Assembly (NCBI GenBank): GCA_024640585.1
Contig: JAHEEQ010000002.1
Span: 1 to 43,277, forward strand
Origin: Micrococcales bacterium
GTDB taxonomy: Bacteria; Actinomycetota; Actinomycetes; S36-B12; UBA5976
Reading direction: 5' to 3'
DNA length: 43,277 nucleotides
Shown here: positions 1 through 9,223 of the stretch, in pieces
Layout of the letters: every line of letters begins with the position of its first letter
Position numbering within the stretch: the stretch's first letter is position 1
Position numbers and translations under genes: made by a program
Notes under the pieces: generated by a model
What the model was told of the DNA's origin: nothing
Seen by the model: only the letters and a program-made list of their open reading frames with translations
Databases searched by the model: none

Positions 1-874
1 GACCTTCTTGCCCTTCTTGAGACATGTAGAAGAGAAGGGTTGCATCGCCTGCAAGCTGTTGCACACCAGCGAGTCCATCATCAGCTGCATTGTGCGAAGC
101 TTTCAACATGCGAAGCGCTAGTGGTGAAAGTTCAAGCATTTCGCGGGCATATTGCACTGTAGCGATTTCTAATTCAGAAACCGGAACAACTTCATTCACT
201 AGTCCCCAGTCATACGCTTGGGCCGCGCCATACTGACGGCACAAGTACCAAATTTCACGCGAACGTTTTTGTCCGATATGACGTGCTAATAATCCAGAGC
301 CATATCCACCGTCGAATGAACCCACTTTTGGACCAGTTTGGCCAAAGCGTGCATTGTCGGCTGCAATAGAAAGGTCGCAGACCACATGCAATACATGGCC
401 GCCGCCAATGCTGTAGCCAGCAATCATTGCGATTACAGGTTTTGGAATACGACGAATTGCAATTTGCAAATCTAAAACATTAAGTCGGCCAATGCCCTGT
501 TTTGCAACTGCATCATCACCGATATATCCGTCGTCTCCGCGAATAACTTGATCGCCACCTGAACAAAATGCCCAGTCCCCTTGGCCGGTCAGAATTACCA
601 CACCAATTGATGCATCATCGCGTGCCATATCAAAAGCTGTTAAGAGTTCAGCGACAGTTTGTGGCCGAAAGGCATTGCGCTTTTCCGGGCGATTGATGGT
701 GATCTTCGCAATGCCAGTATCCGCACCTGTTGAGACTTCGTATTTGATGTCGGTGAATTCGCCAGCCGACTTCCAATCGCATGCGAGTTTGATACTTGAA
801 ATACTTGGGTCTTTGAAAGCGGGAGAATCCTCTGCAACCACGGGTGGGAGTTCATATTTCTTACGGGTGTCCAC
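1..874 (-). CDS. menB: 1,4-dihydroxy-2-naphthoyl-CoA synthase MenB (C-terminus cut by window edge)
   Basis: Crotonase-fold enzyme that closes the ring of o-succinylbenzoyl-CoA to give 1,4-dihydroxy-2-naphthoyl-CoA in menaquinone synthesis. The frame runs off the left edge after 291 codons; MenB is usually about 300 residues, so only a short tail is missing. Family signatures are visible: an NRPEKRNAF segment, the oxyanion-hole stretch FCSGGDQ, and the active-site region AGYSIGGGH followed by [14 protein letters not shown] chose a GTG start at 874 because an AGGAAAG ribosome site lies about 6 nt upstream and because this gives the expected N-terminus; no better ATG exists in frame. It is divergent from menE with a 52-bp gap, so both probably share a small promoter region. 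Identification is firm; the exact start is inferred. Confidence 0.93.
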   Translation of the reverse strand, partial: MDTRKKYELPPVVAEDSPAFKDPSISSIKLACDWKSAGEFTDIKYEVSTGADTGIAKITINRPEKRNAFRPQTVAELLTAFDMARDDASIGVVILTGQGDWAFCSGGDQVIRGDDGYIGDDAVAKQGIGRLNVLDLQIAIRRIPKPVIAMIAGYSIGGGHVLHVVCDLSIAADNARFGQTGPKVGSFDGGYGSGLLARHIGQKRSREIWYLCRQYGAAQAYDWGLVNEVVPVSELEIATVQYAREMLELSPLALRMLKASHNAADDGLAGVQQLAGDATLLFYMSQEGQEG

Positions 875-926
875 GAACTTTCCTTTCTGCTTGTCATAGG
901 CTAGCGATTAAACGTTAAGGAGAGCG

Positions 927-2045
927 ATGGCAGGCTTGCATTTTTCACTAGTTGAAGTAGCCCCGGGGTTGGATGGGGTATTCCAGGCTATTGATGCAGT
1001 GCACGAGCTCTTCGAATCCGAAAAATCCTGCGCCATCGTGCCTGCTGGTTCAGATTTATCAGCTTTGAACTTAAACAAACCCACTTTTTGCAATGAACCA
1101 GCCTTGGTGTTGCTCACAAGTGGCACTACCAGCAACCCGCGAGCCGTCGAGATTCCGCTTACCGCGCTGGCGCATAGTGCTGAAAGTGCTGCGGTTTATA
1201 TGAAGCAAATGGCCATCTGGCTTACCGCGTTACCTGTCACAAGTATGGGTGGACTCAATACTGTAATTCGATCTGCACTAACTGGGATTGAACCAGTTAT
1301 CTGGGATGGCGTTGGTGGAACTTTAAAATTTGAATCCGAAAACTTTGTGCCATTTCTAAAAGCAGTTAAAACTGCAAGTCTCAAATCAAATTTGGCAAGT
1401 GCAGTTTCACTTGTGCCCACTCAACTCTTTCGACTCGCATTAGATAAATCTGCATTAACCGAGCTTGCCGAACTTGATTTTGTTTTAGTAGGCGGCGGCG
1501 GTTTGTCAGATCGTTTGAAAAAGGAATGCCTCGACGCAGGCGTGAAACTTGTTTCAACTTACGGAGCAACTGAAACTGCTGGAGGATGTGTTTTTAATGG
1601 GATTGCACTTGACGGCTATGAAATCAAAATCATCGATGGAACTGTGCAAATAGCCAGTGAGAATCTTGCGTGGGGTTATCGTGATGGCGAAGCTTTAAAC
1701 AGAGTCTGGAATTCAAAAGACCGTGGAGAAATTATTGACGGCAGTCTTCAAATTCAAGGTAGGTCCGACTCAGTCATAAAAGTTGCTGGTGTAATTGTTG
1801 ACTTACAGGATTTTGAATCACAACTTCAAAACAAATTTCCAGAGCAGGAGATTTGCGTGGTTGGCAAAGATGATCCGCAATATGGACAGGTTCCATTAGT
1901 TGTCACTACAAAAGAAATACAAAACTTAAATGAAATTTCTTTTGAAATTTTCCAACAAGCATTGCCGGTACGCTTCAAATTAGTAACTCAAATTCCCATG
2001 CTCCAAAACGGCAAGCCCGACCGCTTCGCGATAGCAAACAACTGA
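927..2045 (+). CDS. menE: o-succinylbenzoate-CoA ligase MenE
   Basis: AMP-forming acyl-CoA ligase that activates o-succinylbenzoate, the step before MenB. The 372-residue protein is shorter than Gram-positive MenE of about 480 residues but matches the short actinobacterial form. The adenylate-forming motifs are present in order: the P-loop LLTSGTTSNPRAV near residue 65, STYGATETAGG near residue 210, GYRDGE near residue 250, and the C-terminal GRSDSVIKVAG hinge near residue 285. A catalytic lysine candidate sits in the last residues (QNGKPDR). The ATG is preceded by AAGGAG at 917-922. It is followed after 13 nt by menA on the same strand, so the two are likely one operon. Confidence 0.93.
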   Translation: MAGLHFSLVEVAPGLDGVFQAIDAVHELFESEKSCAIVPAGSDLSALNLNKPTFCNEPALVLLTSGTTSNPRAVEIPLTALAHSAESAAVYMKQMAIWLTALPVTSMGGLNTVIRSALTGIEPVIWDGVGGTLKFESENFVPFLKAVKTASLKSNLASAVSLVPTQLFRLALDKSALTELAELDFVLVGGGGLSDRLKKECLDAGVKLVSTYGATETAGGCVFNGIALDGYEIKIIDGTVQIASENLAWGYRDGEALNRVWNSKDRGEIIDGSLQIQGRSDSVIKVAGVIVDLQDFESQLQNKFPEQEICVVGKDDPQYGQVPLVVTTKEIQNLNEISFEIFQQALPVRFKLVTQIPMLQNGKPDRFAIANN

Positions 2046-2058
2046 AAGACTTAAGGTT

Positions 2059-2958
2059 ATGATTTCAAAATGGATTAGTGGTGCAAGGCCGCGCACGTTG
2101 CCAGCTGCGATGGCACCAGTTCTAATTGGAAGTGCGATTGCATTTTGGGAAGATGGATTCAGTGCATCAATCGCATTAATGGCGCTAGTCGTTGCACTTG
2201 CACTCCAAGTTGGTGTCAATTATGCGAATGACTACTCGGATGGAATTCGCGGTACGGACAATTCCCGAATTGGGCCAGTGCGATTAGTTGGTCAAGGACT
2301 TGCTACTGCAAAATCTGTAAAACATGCTGCAATCATTTCTTTCACAGTTGCAGCATTTGCCGGACTAATGATGACTTTGATCACTCAAATCTGGTGGTTT
2401 ATTCCAATAGGCGCTCTCGCTGTTTTATCTGCATGGTTTTACACAGGTGGCAAGAATCCATATGGATACGCAGGCTTTGGTGAAGTGTTCGTGTTTATCT
2501 GGTTCGGGCTGGTGGCAGTTATTGGCACTGCATACGCCCAAACCCAAAATATCTCCATTACAACAATTGCATATGCAATTGGAGCAGGTGCCTTTGCATG
2601 CGCATTATTGGTTGTGAATAATCTGCGTGACATTCCAAGCGACATGCAAGTTGGTAAAAAGACTTTGGCGGTTCGCCTTGGCGATTCAAAAACTCGATTT
2701 TTATATGTGGCGCTGGTTTGGCTTGGATTCGCGAGTAACGTTTTCATTGCGTTTTTAGCGCTAAATAATTCAACACTTCCAATATGGAGTGGGACTGGTG
2801 CCATTTCTGCACTTGCTGCTCACGTACCTGGTCGTGCGGTTATCAATAAGGCAAGCGGAAAAGAATTGATACCAGTACTTGTTGGAACTGGGCGAGCTCA
2901 AATGGTTTGGGCTGTGGTTACTTCATTTGCAATAGTTTCGCAAAAAATATTTGCTTAG
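2059..2958 (+). CDS. menA: 1,4-dihydroxy-2-naphthoate polyprenyltransferase MenA
   Basis: UbiA-family membrane prenyltransferase that joins a polyprenyl chain to 1,4-dihydroxy-2-naphthoate to give demethylmenaquinone. The 299-residue protein has alternating hydrophobic segments consistent with eight or nine membrane helices. The first aspartate-rich prenyl-diphosphate site reads NYANDYSDGIRGTD near residues 54-67, and the second is seen as NNLRDIPSD near residue 190. The N-terminal ARPRTLPAAMAPV is typical of bacterial MenA. It follows menE by 13 nt. The stop overlaps the stop of the opposing small membrane gene by 4 bp (TTAG at 2955-2958), leaving no space for a normal terminator. Confidence 0.93.
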   Translation: MISKWISGARPRTLPAAMAPVLIGSAIAFWEDGFSASIALMALVVALALQVGVNYANDYSDGIRGTDNSRIGPVRLVGQGLATAKSVKHAAIISFTVAAFAGLMMTLITQIWWFIPIGALAVLSAWFYTGGKNPYGYAGFGEVFVFIWFGLVAVIGTAYAQTQNISITTIAYAIGAGAFACALLVVNNLRDIPSDMQVGKKTLAVRLGDSKTRFLYVALVWLGFASNVFIAFLALNNSTLPIWSGTGAISALAAHVPGRAVINKASGKELIPVLVGTGRAQMVWAVVTSFAIVSQKIFA

Positions 2959-3179
2959 AGCTTACGCAAGAAATCTGGATCGTCATCCGGTCCAAGATCC
3001 CGTTTGAATTTTGGATTGTTGCGTCCTGCAACAATCCAAAGAACTGGTCCAAAAATCGGAACTATCTGAATGCAAAACCATGCCCACCTTGGCATTAGTG
3101 CAACGACTTTAGTTTGCAAAATTTCAAACAGCACAAAAATGTGCATTGCGATTGGTAGAGCGTAAAGTAGAAATCTCAT
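2955..3179 (-). CDS. small PLDc_N-type membrane protein
   Basis: 74-residue protein with two predicted membrane helices, roughly residues 3-22 and 31-51, followed by a short charged tail. The stretch WFCIQIVPIFGPVLWIVAGR resembles the phospholipase D/cardiolipin synthase N-terminal (PLDc_N) domain found as a stand-alone small protein in actinobacteria. It carries no catalytic HKD motif, so it is not itself a phospholipase. Its ATG overlaps the TAA of ccsB by one base (TAATG), which suggests translational coupling as the last gene of the cytochrome c maturation operon. Its role is unknown; a link to membrane assembly of that system is only inferred from position. Confidence 0.75.
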   Translation of the reverse strand: MRFLLYALPIAMHIFVLFEILQTKVVALMPRWAWFCIQIVPIFGPVLWIVAGRNNPKFKRDLGPDDDPDFLRKL

Positions 3180-4078
3180 TATTTACCCGAATAAACGTGT
3201 AGGCCAGCGAAGAAAAAATTGACAATGAAGTAATTGAAAATGAAAGTTACGAAAGCAACCAATGCAATGTACGCGGCTCGGTTTCCTTTCCAGCCAATAG
3301 TGATACGAGCATGCAAATAAGCTGCATATCCAACCCAAGTGACGAAGGCCCAAGTTTCTTTTGGATCCCATCCCCAATAACGGCCCCATGCACTTCTTGC
3401 CCATATTGCACCTGCGACCACTGTGAAGGTCCAGAGTGGGAAAACAAATGCATGTACTTTGTATGAAAGCAAATCTAGGTTTTTCGAATCTGGAACGCGT
3501 TCAGTAATCCACTTCATTCGAGTTGGTTCAAGACCAGAATTAACTCGTCGTTCTTCACGGTCTACAAGTAGCTGCAAAATTGTTAGAACTCCGCCAATTG
3601 CAAACATTCCTGCACTAACAACCGCTGCTGATACGTGGATCAGTAGCCAGTAAGACTTAAGTGCCGGAATTAATTGGGCAGATTCTGTGTACAGAACTGT
3701 TACGGCAAGACCAAGCGACAAAAGCGCTGGCAAAATGATGAACAATCCAAACCAGCGCACATCACGTTTAAATGAATAAACCAGCAGAACCAACATCACA
3801 CCAAAAGTTCCGGTGATGCTGAATTCATACATGTTGCCCCATGGAACGCGCGCAGCTGATAGCCCCCGAAGTAAAACCCCAATTCCTAAAACAATGGTTC
3901 CAAGCCAACTTAATGACATTGCAATATTGCCTGCTTTGCGTCCATTCTCTGGATTGGTTTCTTTATCTCGACCTTGCGCAAACGAAGTTGCGAAGGCAAA
4001 CATGGCAAATGTGTATGCAGCCATAGATCCGTAAACAAAAAGATTACTTAACTGAGCATACGTTTCATTGACCTGCAT
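3179..4078 (-). CDS. ccsB: Cytochrome c biogenesis protein CcsB/CcsA-type (ResC), heme-handling subunit
   Basis: Polytopic membrane protein of the system II (Ccs) pathway, which with ResB carries heme outside and attaches it to apocytochrome c. The tryptophan-rich heme-handling motif WGWDPKETWAFVTW is present near residues 230-245, and conserved histidines flank it (LIHVSAAVVS, KVHAFVFPL, YLHARI). About eight hydrophobic segments are visible in 299 residues, the expected size. The start at 4078 has an AAAGGAA ribosome site. In actinobacterial naming this protein is usually called CcsB, in others CcsA or ResC. It lies 20 nt downstream of resB in the same operon. Confidence 0.92.
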   Translation of the reverse strand: MQVNETYAQLSNLFVYGSMAAYTFAMFAFATSFAQGRDKETNPENGRKAGNIAMSLSWLGTIVLGIGVLLRGLSAARVPWGNMYEFSITGTFGVMLVLLVYSFKRDVRWFGLFIILPALLSLGLAVTVLYTESAQLIPALKSYWLLIHVSAAVVSAGMFAIGGVLTILQLLVDREERRVNSGLEPTRMKWITERVPDSKNLDLLSYKVHAFVFPLWTFTVVAGAIWARSAWGRYWGWDPKETWAFVTWVGYAAYLHARITIGWKGNRAAYIALVAFVTFIFNYFIVNFFFAGLHVYSGK

Positions 4079-4098
4079 TTAATTCCTTTTGTAGGCGG

Positions 4099-5652
4099 CT
4101 ATTTTGACACATTCAAATTATTTGCACATTCAGTAGTAATTTCTTGAACAACTCCTGACAAATCAACATCTTCATGACGCGAAATCGCGGCAATAAATAC
4201 TTCGGTTTTGCCATCCTCTTCAACCACGCGAATCCAAACTCGTCGGCGTTGGATATACAGACTCGCGATAATTCCTAGGATCGCGAGGATGGCTCCGAGC
4301 AATGCCCAGTTTTGCCCTGGGTCGGATGCAATATTGAAAGTGGCAAACTTTTTAACAGAAACAAATTCAATTGAGCCTTGCCCATTCTTCAATTTCCAAG
4401 TCTCACCTGACTTGAGGTCATGAAGCCCAACTTGCTCCAACTTCGTTTTATCTAGTGCATAAATATTTTGTGGCTTTCCATTATCTAGCCCCAAATCTCC
4501 ACTCCAAAATGATGCAAAAATCATTGGATTAACTAAATCTGGATACATTGAGTGTGGCCCAAGATCAGAAGTGACAACTCCAGTTGGTGCAAAGATTCCT
4601 TGAATACCGAGTTGTGGCTCCATGTCTGGAATCTTTATAACGCCAGTTGAAGTGAAGTTTGCATCTTGCGGAAGGAACACGACCGTGTCATCGAACACCA
4701 CATTGCCTTGGCCATTGCGAACAATTATGTGTGGCGCGTAACCCCAACCTAGTAAAAACATCGAAGCATTTCCGATATCTAGTGGACTATTCACGCCGAT
4801 TGTTTTGGTTTGAAATTCTTGTTCTGTTGTTTCACGATATTGCAAAGTTGCAGCAAAATCTGTGGCCTTTGCAGATTGTTCACCAGTTTGTTCAAACGTG
4901 ACAGCCATTTTTTTCAAACCCACATTGAATGCAACAAGATTCTCCGATTTGAATAATCGGCCCGGGGTGAAAGTGTCGTACTGTGCTATTGCGTTTGAGA
5001 AGCTGCTTCCCTCGCGCAAAATCACTTGACCGCGATATCCGTAAGTGGAGCCAGTCGCAACTGCAATCAAAATGAAAACTATGGCCAGATGAAATATTAG
5101 ATTTCCAGTTTCGCGCAAATATCCTTTTTCGGCGGCTAGGAATCCGTCCTTTGCAATTACTCGCCAGCGCCTTTGTATTAAATATTTCTGTACTGCAGCT
5201 AGTTTCTCGAAAGCTTGAGAGGCGCTATCGGTAACTACAAAACTTTGTGAATAATCAAATTTCTTCAAGAATTTTGGCGCATCAGGTGGTGGTGCAAAAA
5301 TCGCGCCGAAGTGAATTCGCATTCTTGGCACGATGCAACCAATAAGTGAAACCATAAGAAGCAAGTAAATTGCAGAGAACCAAAAAGACCCATAAACGTC
5401 AAACATTCCGATTCGATCAAGCCAAATCGAAGTTTCAGGATTTTGTGCGATGTACTGATTTACTTTTAGGGGCGACTGGGTTCGTTGCGGGAAAACAGAA
5501 CCTGGAATGGAAGCAATAGCAAGTAGAAAAAGAAGTTGCAATGCGACGCGCATCGTTGTGAGCTGGCGCCAAAACCAACGCAACCAGCCAATCGGCGAAA
5601 GTGGAATTATTGAATTTTCATCTCGAATATTTTGTGTGGATTCTTCACTCAC
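4099..5652 (-). CDS. resB: Cytochrome c biogenesis protein ResB (Ccs1)
   Basis: Membrane protein that partners CcsB in system II cytochrome c maturation. The 517-residue product begins with a short cytosolic tail, then helices around residues 22-42 and 75-95, a third near 165-185, a large extracytoplasmic domain (about residues 190-460) and a last helix near 455-475 (WALLGAILAILGIIASLYI). The ResB start pattern TTMRVALQLLFLLAIASIPG is clear. I chose GTG at 5652: it overlaps the ccdA stop as GTGA, a GGAG lies about 8 nt upstream, and a longer in-frame opening to 5709 would run into ccdA. The overlap argues for coupled translation with ccdA. Confidence 0.9.
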   Translation of the reverse strand: MSEESTQNIRDENSIIPLSPIGWLRWFWRQLTTMRVALQLLFLLAIASIPGSVFPQRTQSPLKVNQYIAQNPETSIWLDRIGMFDVYGSFWFSAIYLLLMVSLIGCIVPRMRIHFGAIFAPPPDAPKFLKKFDYSQSFVVTDSASQAFEKLAAVQKYLIQRRWRVIAKDGFLAAEKGYLRETGNLIFHLAIVFILIAVATGSTYGYRGQVILREGSSFSNAIAQYDTFTPGRLFKSENLVAFNVGLKKMAVTFEQTGEQSAKATDFAATLQYRETTEQEFQTKTIGVNSPLDIGNASMFLLGWGYAPHIIVRNGQGNVVFDDTVVFLPQDANFTSTGVIKIPDMEPQLGIQGIFAPTGVVTSDLGPHSMYPDLVNPMIFASFWSGDLGLDNGKPQNIYALDKTKLEQVGLHDLKSGETWKLKNGQGSIEFVSVKKFATFNIASDPGQNWALLGAILAILGIIASLYIQRRRVWIRVVEEDGKTEVFIAAISRHEDVDLSGVVQEITTECANNLNVSK

Positions 5653-6410
5653 AAAAATACTCCGAAGTTGGAAGTCCATTGTTGCAAGAAAATGGTGATC
5701 TTCTCCCACCAGCCAGTTAATAATGCAAAGCCGATTAGAACCAATAATGCGCCGCCAATTTTGGTGATGGTACGGCTATGGGTGCGTAGAAATTTTGTTG
5801 CCACTAGAGATTTTCGATACGCGATTGCTACCAATACAAATGGCAGACCCAATCCAATGCAATAAAACAATGCCAAAATCGCACCGCGAATTGGGCCTTC
5901 TTCAAAACTTAGAGTTAAGACCGCTGCCAAAGTAGGACCAATGCACGGAGCCCAACCCAATCCAAAGACCAGCCCCAAAAGTGGTGCAGACCAGATTCCA
6001 TCTTGGATTCTTGTGCGTAATCTAAAATCTTGTTGCGCTGCAGGTATCCAACCTAAGAAACTCGCACCCATAACAATTACGACAATGCCTAGTGCAATGT
6101 TTAAACCATCTTGGTGAACTTTTAGCCAATTACCAATTTGCCCAAAAGCTGCACCTGCAGTTATGAATAGAAAACTAAATCCAGCAACAAATCCCAGCGA
6201 ACCAATAAGTAATCGAGATTTCTGATGATTCAAACCTTCAGAGTTTTGAATTTCGGTATGAGTTAAGCCTGATATAAAAGATAAGTAGCCTGGCACTAAA
6301 GGCAAAACACATGGGCTTGCAAAAGATAAGAATCCTGCAGCAATTGCAATTGGGATGGCCAGCAGCATCGAACCGCTCATTACAGTCTGACCTACATCTG
6401 CAATTAACAC
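5649..6410 (-). CDS. ccdA: Cytochrome c biogenesis / thiol-disulfide transporter CcdA
   Basis: Six-helix membrane protein that passes electrons from cytosolic thioredoxin to extracytoplasmic thioredoxin-like proteins, keeping apocytochrome CXXCH cysteines reduced. The two conserved cysteines are seen in SFASPCVLPLVPGYLSF (Cys34) and LGWAPCIGPTLA (near residue 150). The start is set at GTG 6410, giving MLIADVGQTVMSGS as N-terminus, which resembles actinobacterial CcdA; the frame is open to 6488 but that would overlap tlpA by 74 nt. A GGAAG lies about 9 nt before the GTG. It sits between the TlpA-like lipoprotein gene and resB, the usual context. Confidence 0.9.
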   Translation of the reverse strand: MLIADVGQTVMSGSMLLAIPIAIAAGFLSFASPCVLPLVPGYLSFISGLTHTEIQNSEGLNHQKSRLLIGSLGFVAGFSFLFITAGAAFGQIGNWLKVHQDGLNIALGIVVIVMGASFLGWIPAAQQDFRLRTRIQDGIWSAPLLGLVFGLGWAPCIGPTLAAVLTLSFEEGPIRGAILALFYCIGLGLPFVLVAIAYRKSLVATKFLRTHSRTITKIGGALLVLIGFALLTGWWEKITIFLQQWTSNFGVFL

Positions 6411-6414
6411 GAGA

Positions 6415-6972
6415 CTATTCTTCCAATAAAGATTCAGTGAGACTGCGGATAAGAGAGATATCTGCGGCACCCAGGGCAAAGCCTGCAACCCTGCCCATTT
6501 TGTCTATGAAAATCGTGCCAGGAACTGTGGCAGAGGGAACACCTTGAATTTGGGAAACCACTGCCGAATCAAAATCAGCAATTTGTGGGTATGTGATTTC
6601 TTGTTTAGAGGTGAAAGCCTTAACCGCAGAATTGTTCGTGCGAGTTGCCAACCCGAAGATTTGCAAGCCATCCGCAGACTTTGCATTTAGCAATTCTTGA
6701 AATTGTGGAACTTCAGTGCGACATGGTGCACACCAAGGGCCCCAGGTATTCAGAATTAAGACCTGTCCGCGAAAGTCAGAAATATTCCAAGAATTTCCAT
6801 CCAAAAGTTTTGCAGATAGCTTGATGGGAGTTCCACGCTCTGAAGGATCTCGCAAGACTGCGCTTCCGTCTTGTGCAACATAACCAATTGAGTTTTCATC
6901 TTTGGATGAAGATGTTGCACAACTACTTAGAAATATCGAAATGACTGCCAAAACAATCACTTTTCGAATCAT
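6415..6972 (-). CDS. TlpA/ResA-family thiol-disulfide lipoprotein
   Basis: Membrane-anchored extracytoplasmic thioredoxin-like protein, probably the reductant of apocytochrome c in system II maturation (ResA role). The N-terminus is a signal peptide with lipobox LSSC, so Cys18 would be lipidated. The redoxin active site reads WGPWCAPC with Cys81 and Cys84. The later GTIFIDKMGRVAG strand and a PSATVPG cis-proline region complete the fold. Length is 185 residues, normal for the family. Its ATG overlaps the stop of the upstream phosphatase gene as ATGA, and ccdA follows after 4 nt, so it is embedded in the operon. Confidence 0.9.
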   Translation of the reverse strand: MIRKVIVLAVISIFLSSCATSSSKDENSIGYVAQDGSAVLRDPSERGTPIKLSAKLLDGNSWNISDFRGQVLILNTWGPWCAPCRTEVPQFQELLNAKSADGLQIFGLATRTNNSAVKAFTSKQEITYPQIADFDSAVVSQIQGVPSATVPGTIFIDKMGRVAGFALGAADISLIRSLTESLLEE

Positions 6973-7610
6973 GCGCCTACACCTTTTGAAGATCTCTCAA
7001 CAAGTTCTGCGGCGGGTTCACTGTATTGAACAGCGACCAATTTATCGTCATCAAAAACAAATGAAGTCAATGAAGCGAGACTGCATTGCCGTCTGCGTGG
7101 ATCGTGCAAGAAAGGGCGCTTTTCTGCATCGAGTCGTGAAACCCAGATTGGAAGTTGATGCGATACGCAAACCGCTTCATGACCTAAAGCATTTTTTCTA
7201 GCATCCTCAATTGCAATTCGCATACGAGCTGCAACTTGAACATACGGCTCACCCCAAGATGGTCGGAATGGATTCCATAGGTGGCGCCAAGTGCGTGGGT
7301 TTCGCAAAACCCCATCGCCAACCGAAACTCGTTGGCCCTCAAAAACGTTTTCGCTTTCAATCAGGTTGTGATCGCTTGCTAATTGAAGATTGTGAATTTT
7401 CGCGATTGGGGTTGCAGTTTGTTGTGCGCGTTCCAAAGGAGAAGCAACTACATAAGTGATGTCATTGTTTGCTAGCGAAGCGGCAACAACTTCGGCCATT
7501 TCTTCGCCCAATTTAGAAAGTCTGAAGCCTGGAATTCGACCGTACAGAATTTTGTTTGGGTTGTAGACCTCGCCGTGACGCATTACATGCACAACAGTGC
7601 GCACACCCAC
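6969..7610 (-). CDS. Histidine phosphatase (phosphoglycerate mutase-like) family protein
   Basis: 213-residue protein of the histidine phosphatase superfamily. The catalytic motif MRHGEVYNPNKILYGR is at residues 10-25, with the phospho-accepting His12; a second histidine occurs in AVCVSHQLPIW. This family is not the glycolytic enzyme; the substrate is unknown. In actinobacteria the gene commonly stands just ahead of the tlpA-ccdA-resB-ccsB genes, as here, and Rv0525 is the M. tuberculosis counterpart by position (recalled). The start is GTG at 7610 with GGAGAAG just upstream. It lies 17 nt downstream of hemD, so it may be co-transcribed with it. Confidence 0.85.
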   Translation of the reverse strand: MGVRTVVHVMRHGEVYNPNKILYGRIPGFRLSKLGEEMAEVVAASLANNDITYVVASPLERAQQTATPIAKIHNLQLASDHNLIESENVFEGQRVSVGDGVLRNPRTWRHLWNPFRPSWGEPYVQVAARMRIAIEDARKNALGHEAVCVSHQLPIWVSRLDAEKRPFLHDPRRRQCSLASLTSFVFDDDKLVAVQYSEPAAELVERSSKGVGA

Positions 7611-7627
7611 AGCTTCTCCAATCGGTA

Positions 7628-9223
7628 CTAGGTGACCTTACGCCGAACTGCAGTGCGACGGCGACTTGGACGCCAAGTGGTCTCGCCTTGCTCTACCGCA
7701 GCCTCACGAAGGTTTGCTCCGTGGTTTGCCAAATCTTTCACAAGAACTTCAACCTGCGGTTCACTCGCCAAAACATCAACCCGCAAGCCGTGTTCTTCGC
7801 AAGTCTTTGCAGTCTGCGGACCGATTGCAGCAATCACTGTAGCGGTGTGAGGTTTTCCGGCAATTCCGACCAAATTGCGGACAGTTGAGGATGAAGTAAA
7901 GAGGACTGCATCGAATCCACCAGACTTAATTGCGTCGCGAATTTCTACTGCTGGTGGGGCTGCACGAACTGTTCGGTATGCAGTTACATCGTCAACTTCC
8001 CAACCAAGTTCGATCAAACCAGCAGCGAGAGATTCAGTTGCGATATCCGCACGTGGCAAGAAAACGCGATTAATTGGATCGAGAATTTCATCAAACTCTG
8101 GAAATTCGTCAAGCAAGTCTGCAGTTGAAAGATGTTCAGCCAAAGCCATGTCTGGACGAATACCGTACTTCGCGAGTTGAGTAGCTGTGCCTTCGCCAGT
8201 TGTTGCAATTTTCAGACCTGCGAATGCACGGGCATCTAGGCCGAACTCCTGGCACTTTTCCCAAACCGCTTTAACAGCGTTATGGCTGGTGAAAATAATC
8301 CATTCGTAGCGTCCAGAAACCAAACCATGAATTGCGCGCTCCATTTGTTGAGGAGTACGTGGTTGTTCGACTGAAACTGTTGGAACTTCGGTAACGGTTG
8401 CACCAAGAGTTTCCAATTCCAAAATCGCTTCTTTTAAAGCATCTTTTGTTTTTGGAATCAAAATGCGCCAACCGAAAAGTGGCTTTGCTTCAAACCAAGA
8501 AAGAGTGCTGCGTTTTGCAACTGGTTCACCAACCACCATCAGACCAGCACCAGTCTGGCGCGAATTCTTAACTGCCGCAGGAATTTCTTCCAAGGTAGAA
8601 ATCACGGAACGTTGATCAACTGTAGAACCATCGCGAGTCAACATCGCAGGAGAAGCAGAATCGCGACCTGCTTTGATTAACGCTTTTGAAATTTCAACTG
8701 CTTTGTCAGCGCCATTCAAGATGGTCAAAGTTATATGGCTCGCAACATGATCTGCCCAATTAACATCTGGATTATTTGCATCAATGATGCGCACTTCGTG
8801 GCTCTTGTTTGCAGTCAAACCAATTCCAGCAAAACCTGCCACACCGGTGATTGTTGAAACACATGGCACATATTCGAAAACAATTTTTGATTTGTTTAGT
8901 GCTGATACTTCGCGAGCAAATGCTCCATCCAAAACCGGATCACCTGAAAGAATTCGAGCGACTTCATGGCCAGCTTTTGCCGCCTCTACAACCGCCTTTG
9001 CGCGAGCTGCATTTTCTAGTGGCAATCCTTCACCATCAACCGCAGAAATAATTTCAATATCGCTATTTACATACTTGCGTGCAATATCGACCACATCGTG
9101 ATCGGCTACTACGAAAGTTGCATTTCCTAATGCGCGAACTGCGCGAACTGAAAGAAGTTGTGCATCTCCAGGACCAGCCGCAATTAGTGTGACGGTTCCG
9201 TTTGGTGTGCGTGTGGCGCTCAT
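7628..9223 (-). CDS. hemD: Uroporphyrinogen-III synthase with N-terminal CobA-like methyltransferase domain
   Basis: The C-terminal half (about residues 265-500) is a HemD uroporphyrinogen-III synthase, which cyclises hydroxymethylbilane: it shows WRILIPKTKD, EWIIFTSHNAV and DAVLFTSSSTVRNL. The N-terminal 250 residues resemble the SAM-dependent uroporphyrinogen methyltransferase CobA, beginning VTLIAAGPGDAQLLSVRA. This half is degenerate: the usual GRGGEE-like loop is replaced (LSGDPVLDGAFAREV), and the PGVTS...PLTHR region is only loosely kept, so methylation activity is doubtful. The ATG at 9223 is preferred over GTG 9235 because GAGGTG precedes it. It has its own promoter and a structured leader. 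The usual neighbours hemA, hemC and hemB are missing. Confidence 0.88.
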   Translation of the reverse strand: MSATRTPNGTVTLIAAGPGDAQLLSVRAVRALGNATFVVADHDVVDIARKYVNSDIEIISAVDGEGLPLENAARAKAVVEAAKAGHEVARILSGDPVLDGAFAREVSALNKSKIVFEYVPCVSTITGVAGFAGIGLTANKSHEVRIIDANNPDVNWADHVASHITLTILNGADKAVEISKALIKAGRDSASPAMLTRDGSTVDQRSVISTLEEIPAAVKNSRQTGAGLMVVGEPVAKRSTLSWFEAKPLFGWRILIPKTKDALKEAILELETLGATVTEVPTVSVEQPRTPQQMERAIHGLVSGRYEWIIFTSHNAVKAVWEKCQEFGLDARAFAGLKIATTGEGTATQLAKYGIRPDMALAEHLSTADLLDEFPEFDEILDPINRVFLPRADIATESLAAGLIELGWEVDDVTAYRTVRAAPPAVEIRDAIKSGGFDAVLFTSSSTVRNLVGIAGKPHTATVIAAIGPQTAKTCEEHGLRVDVLASEPQVEVLVKDLANHGANLREAAVEQGETTWRPSRRRTAVRRKVT

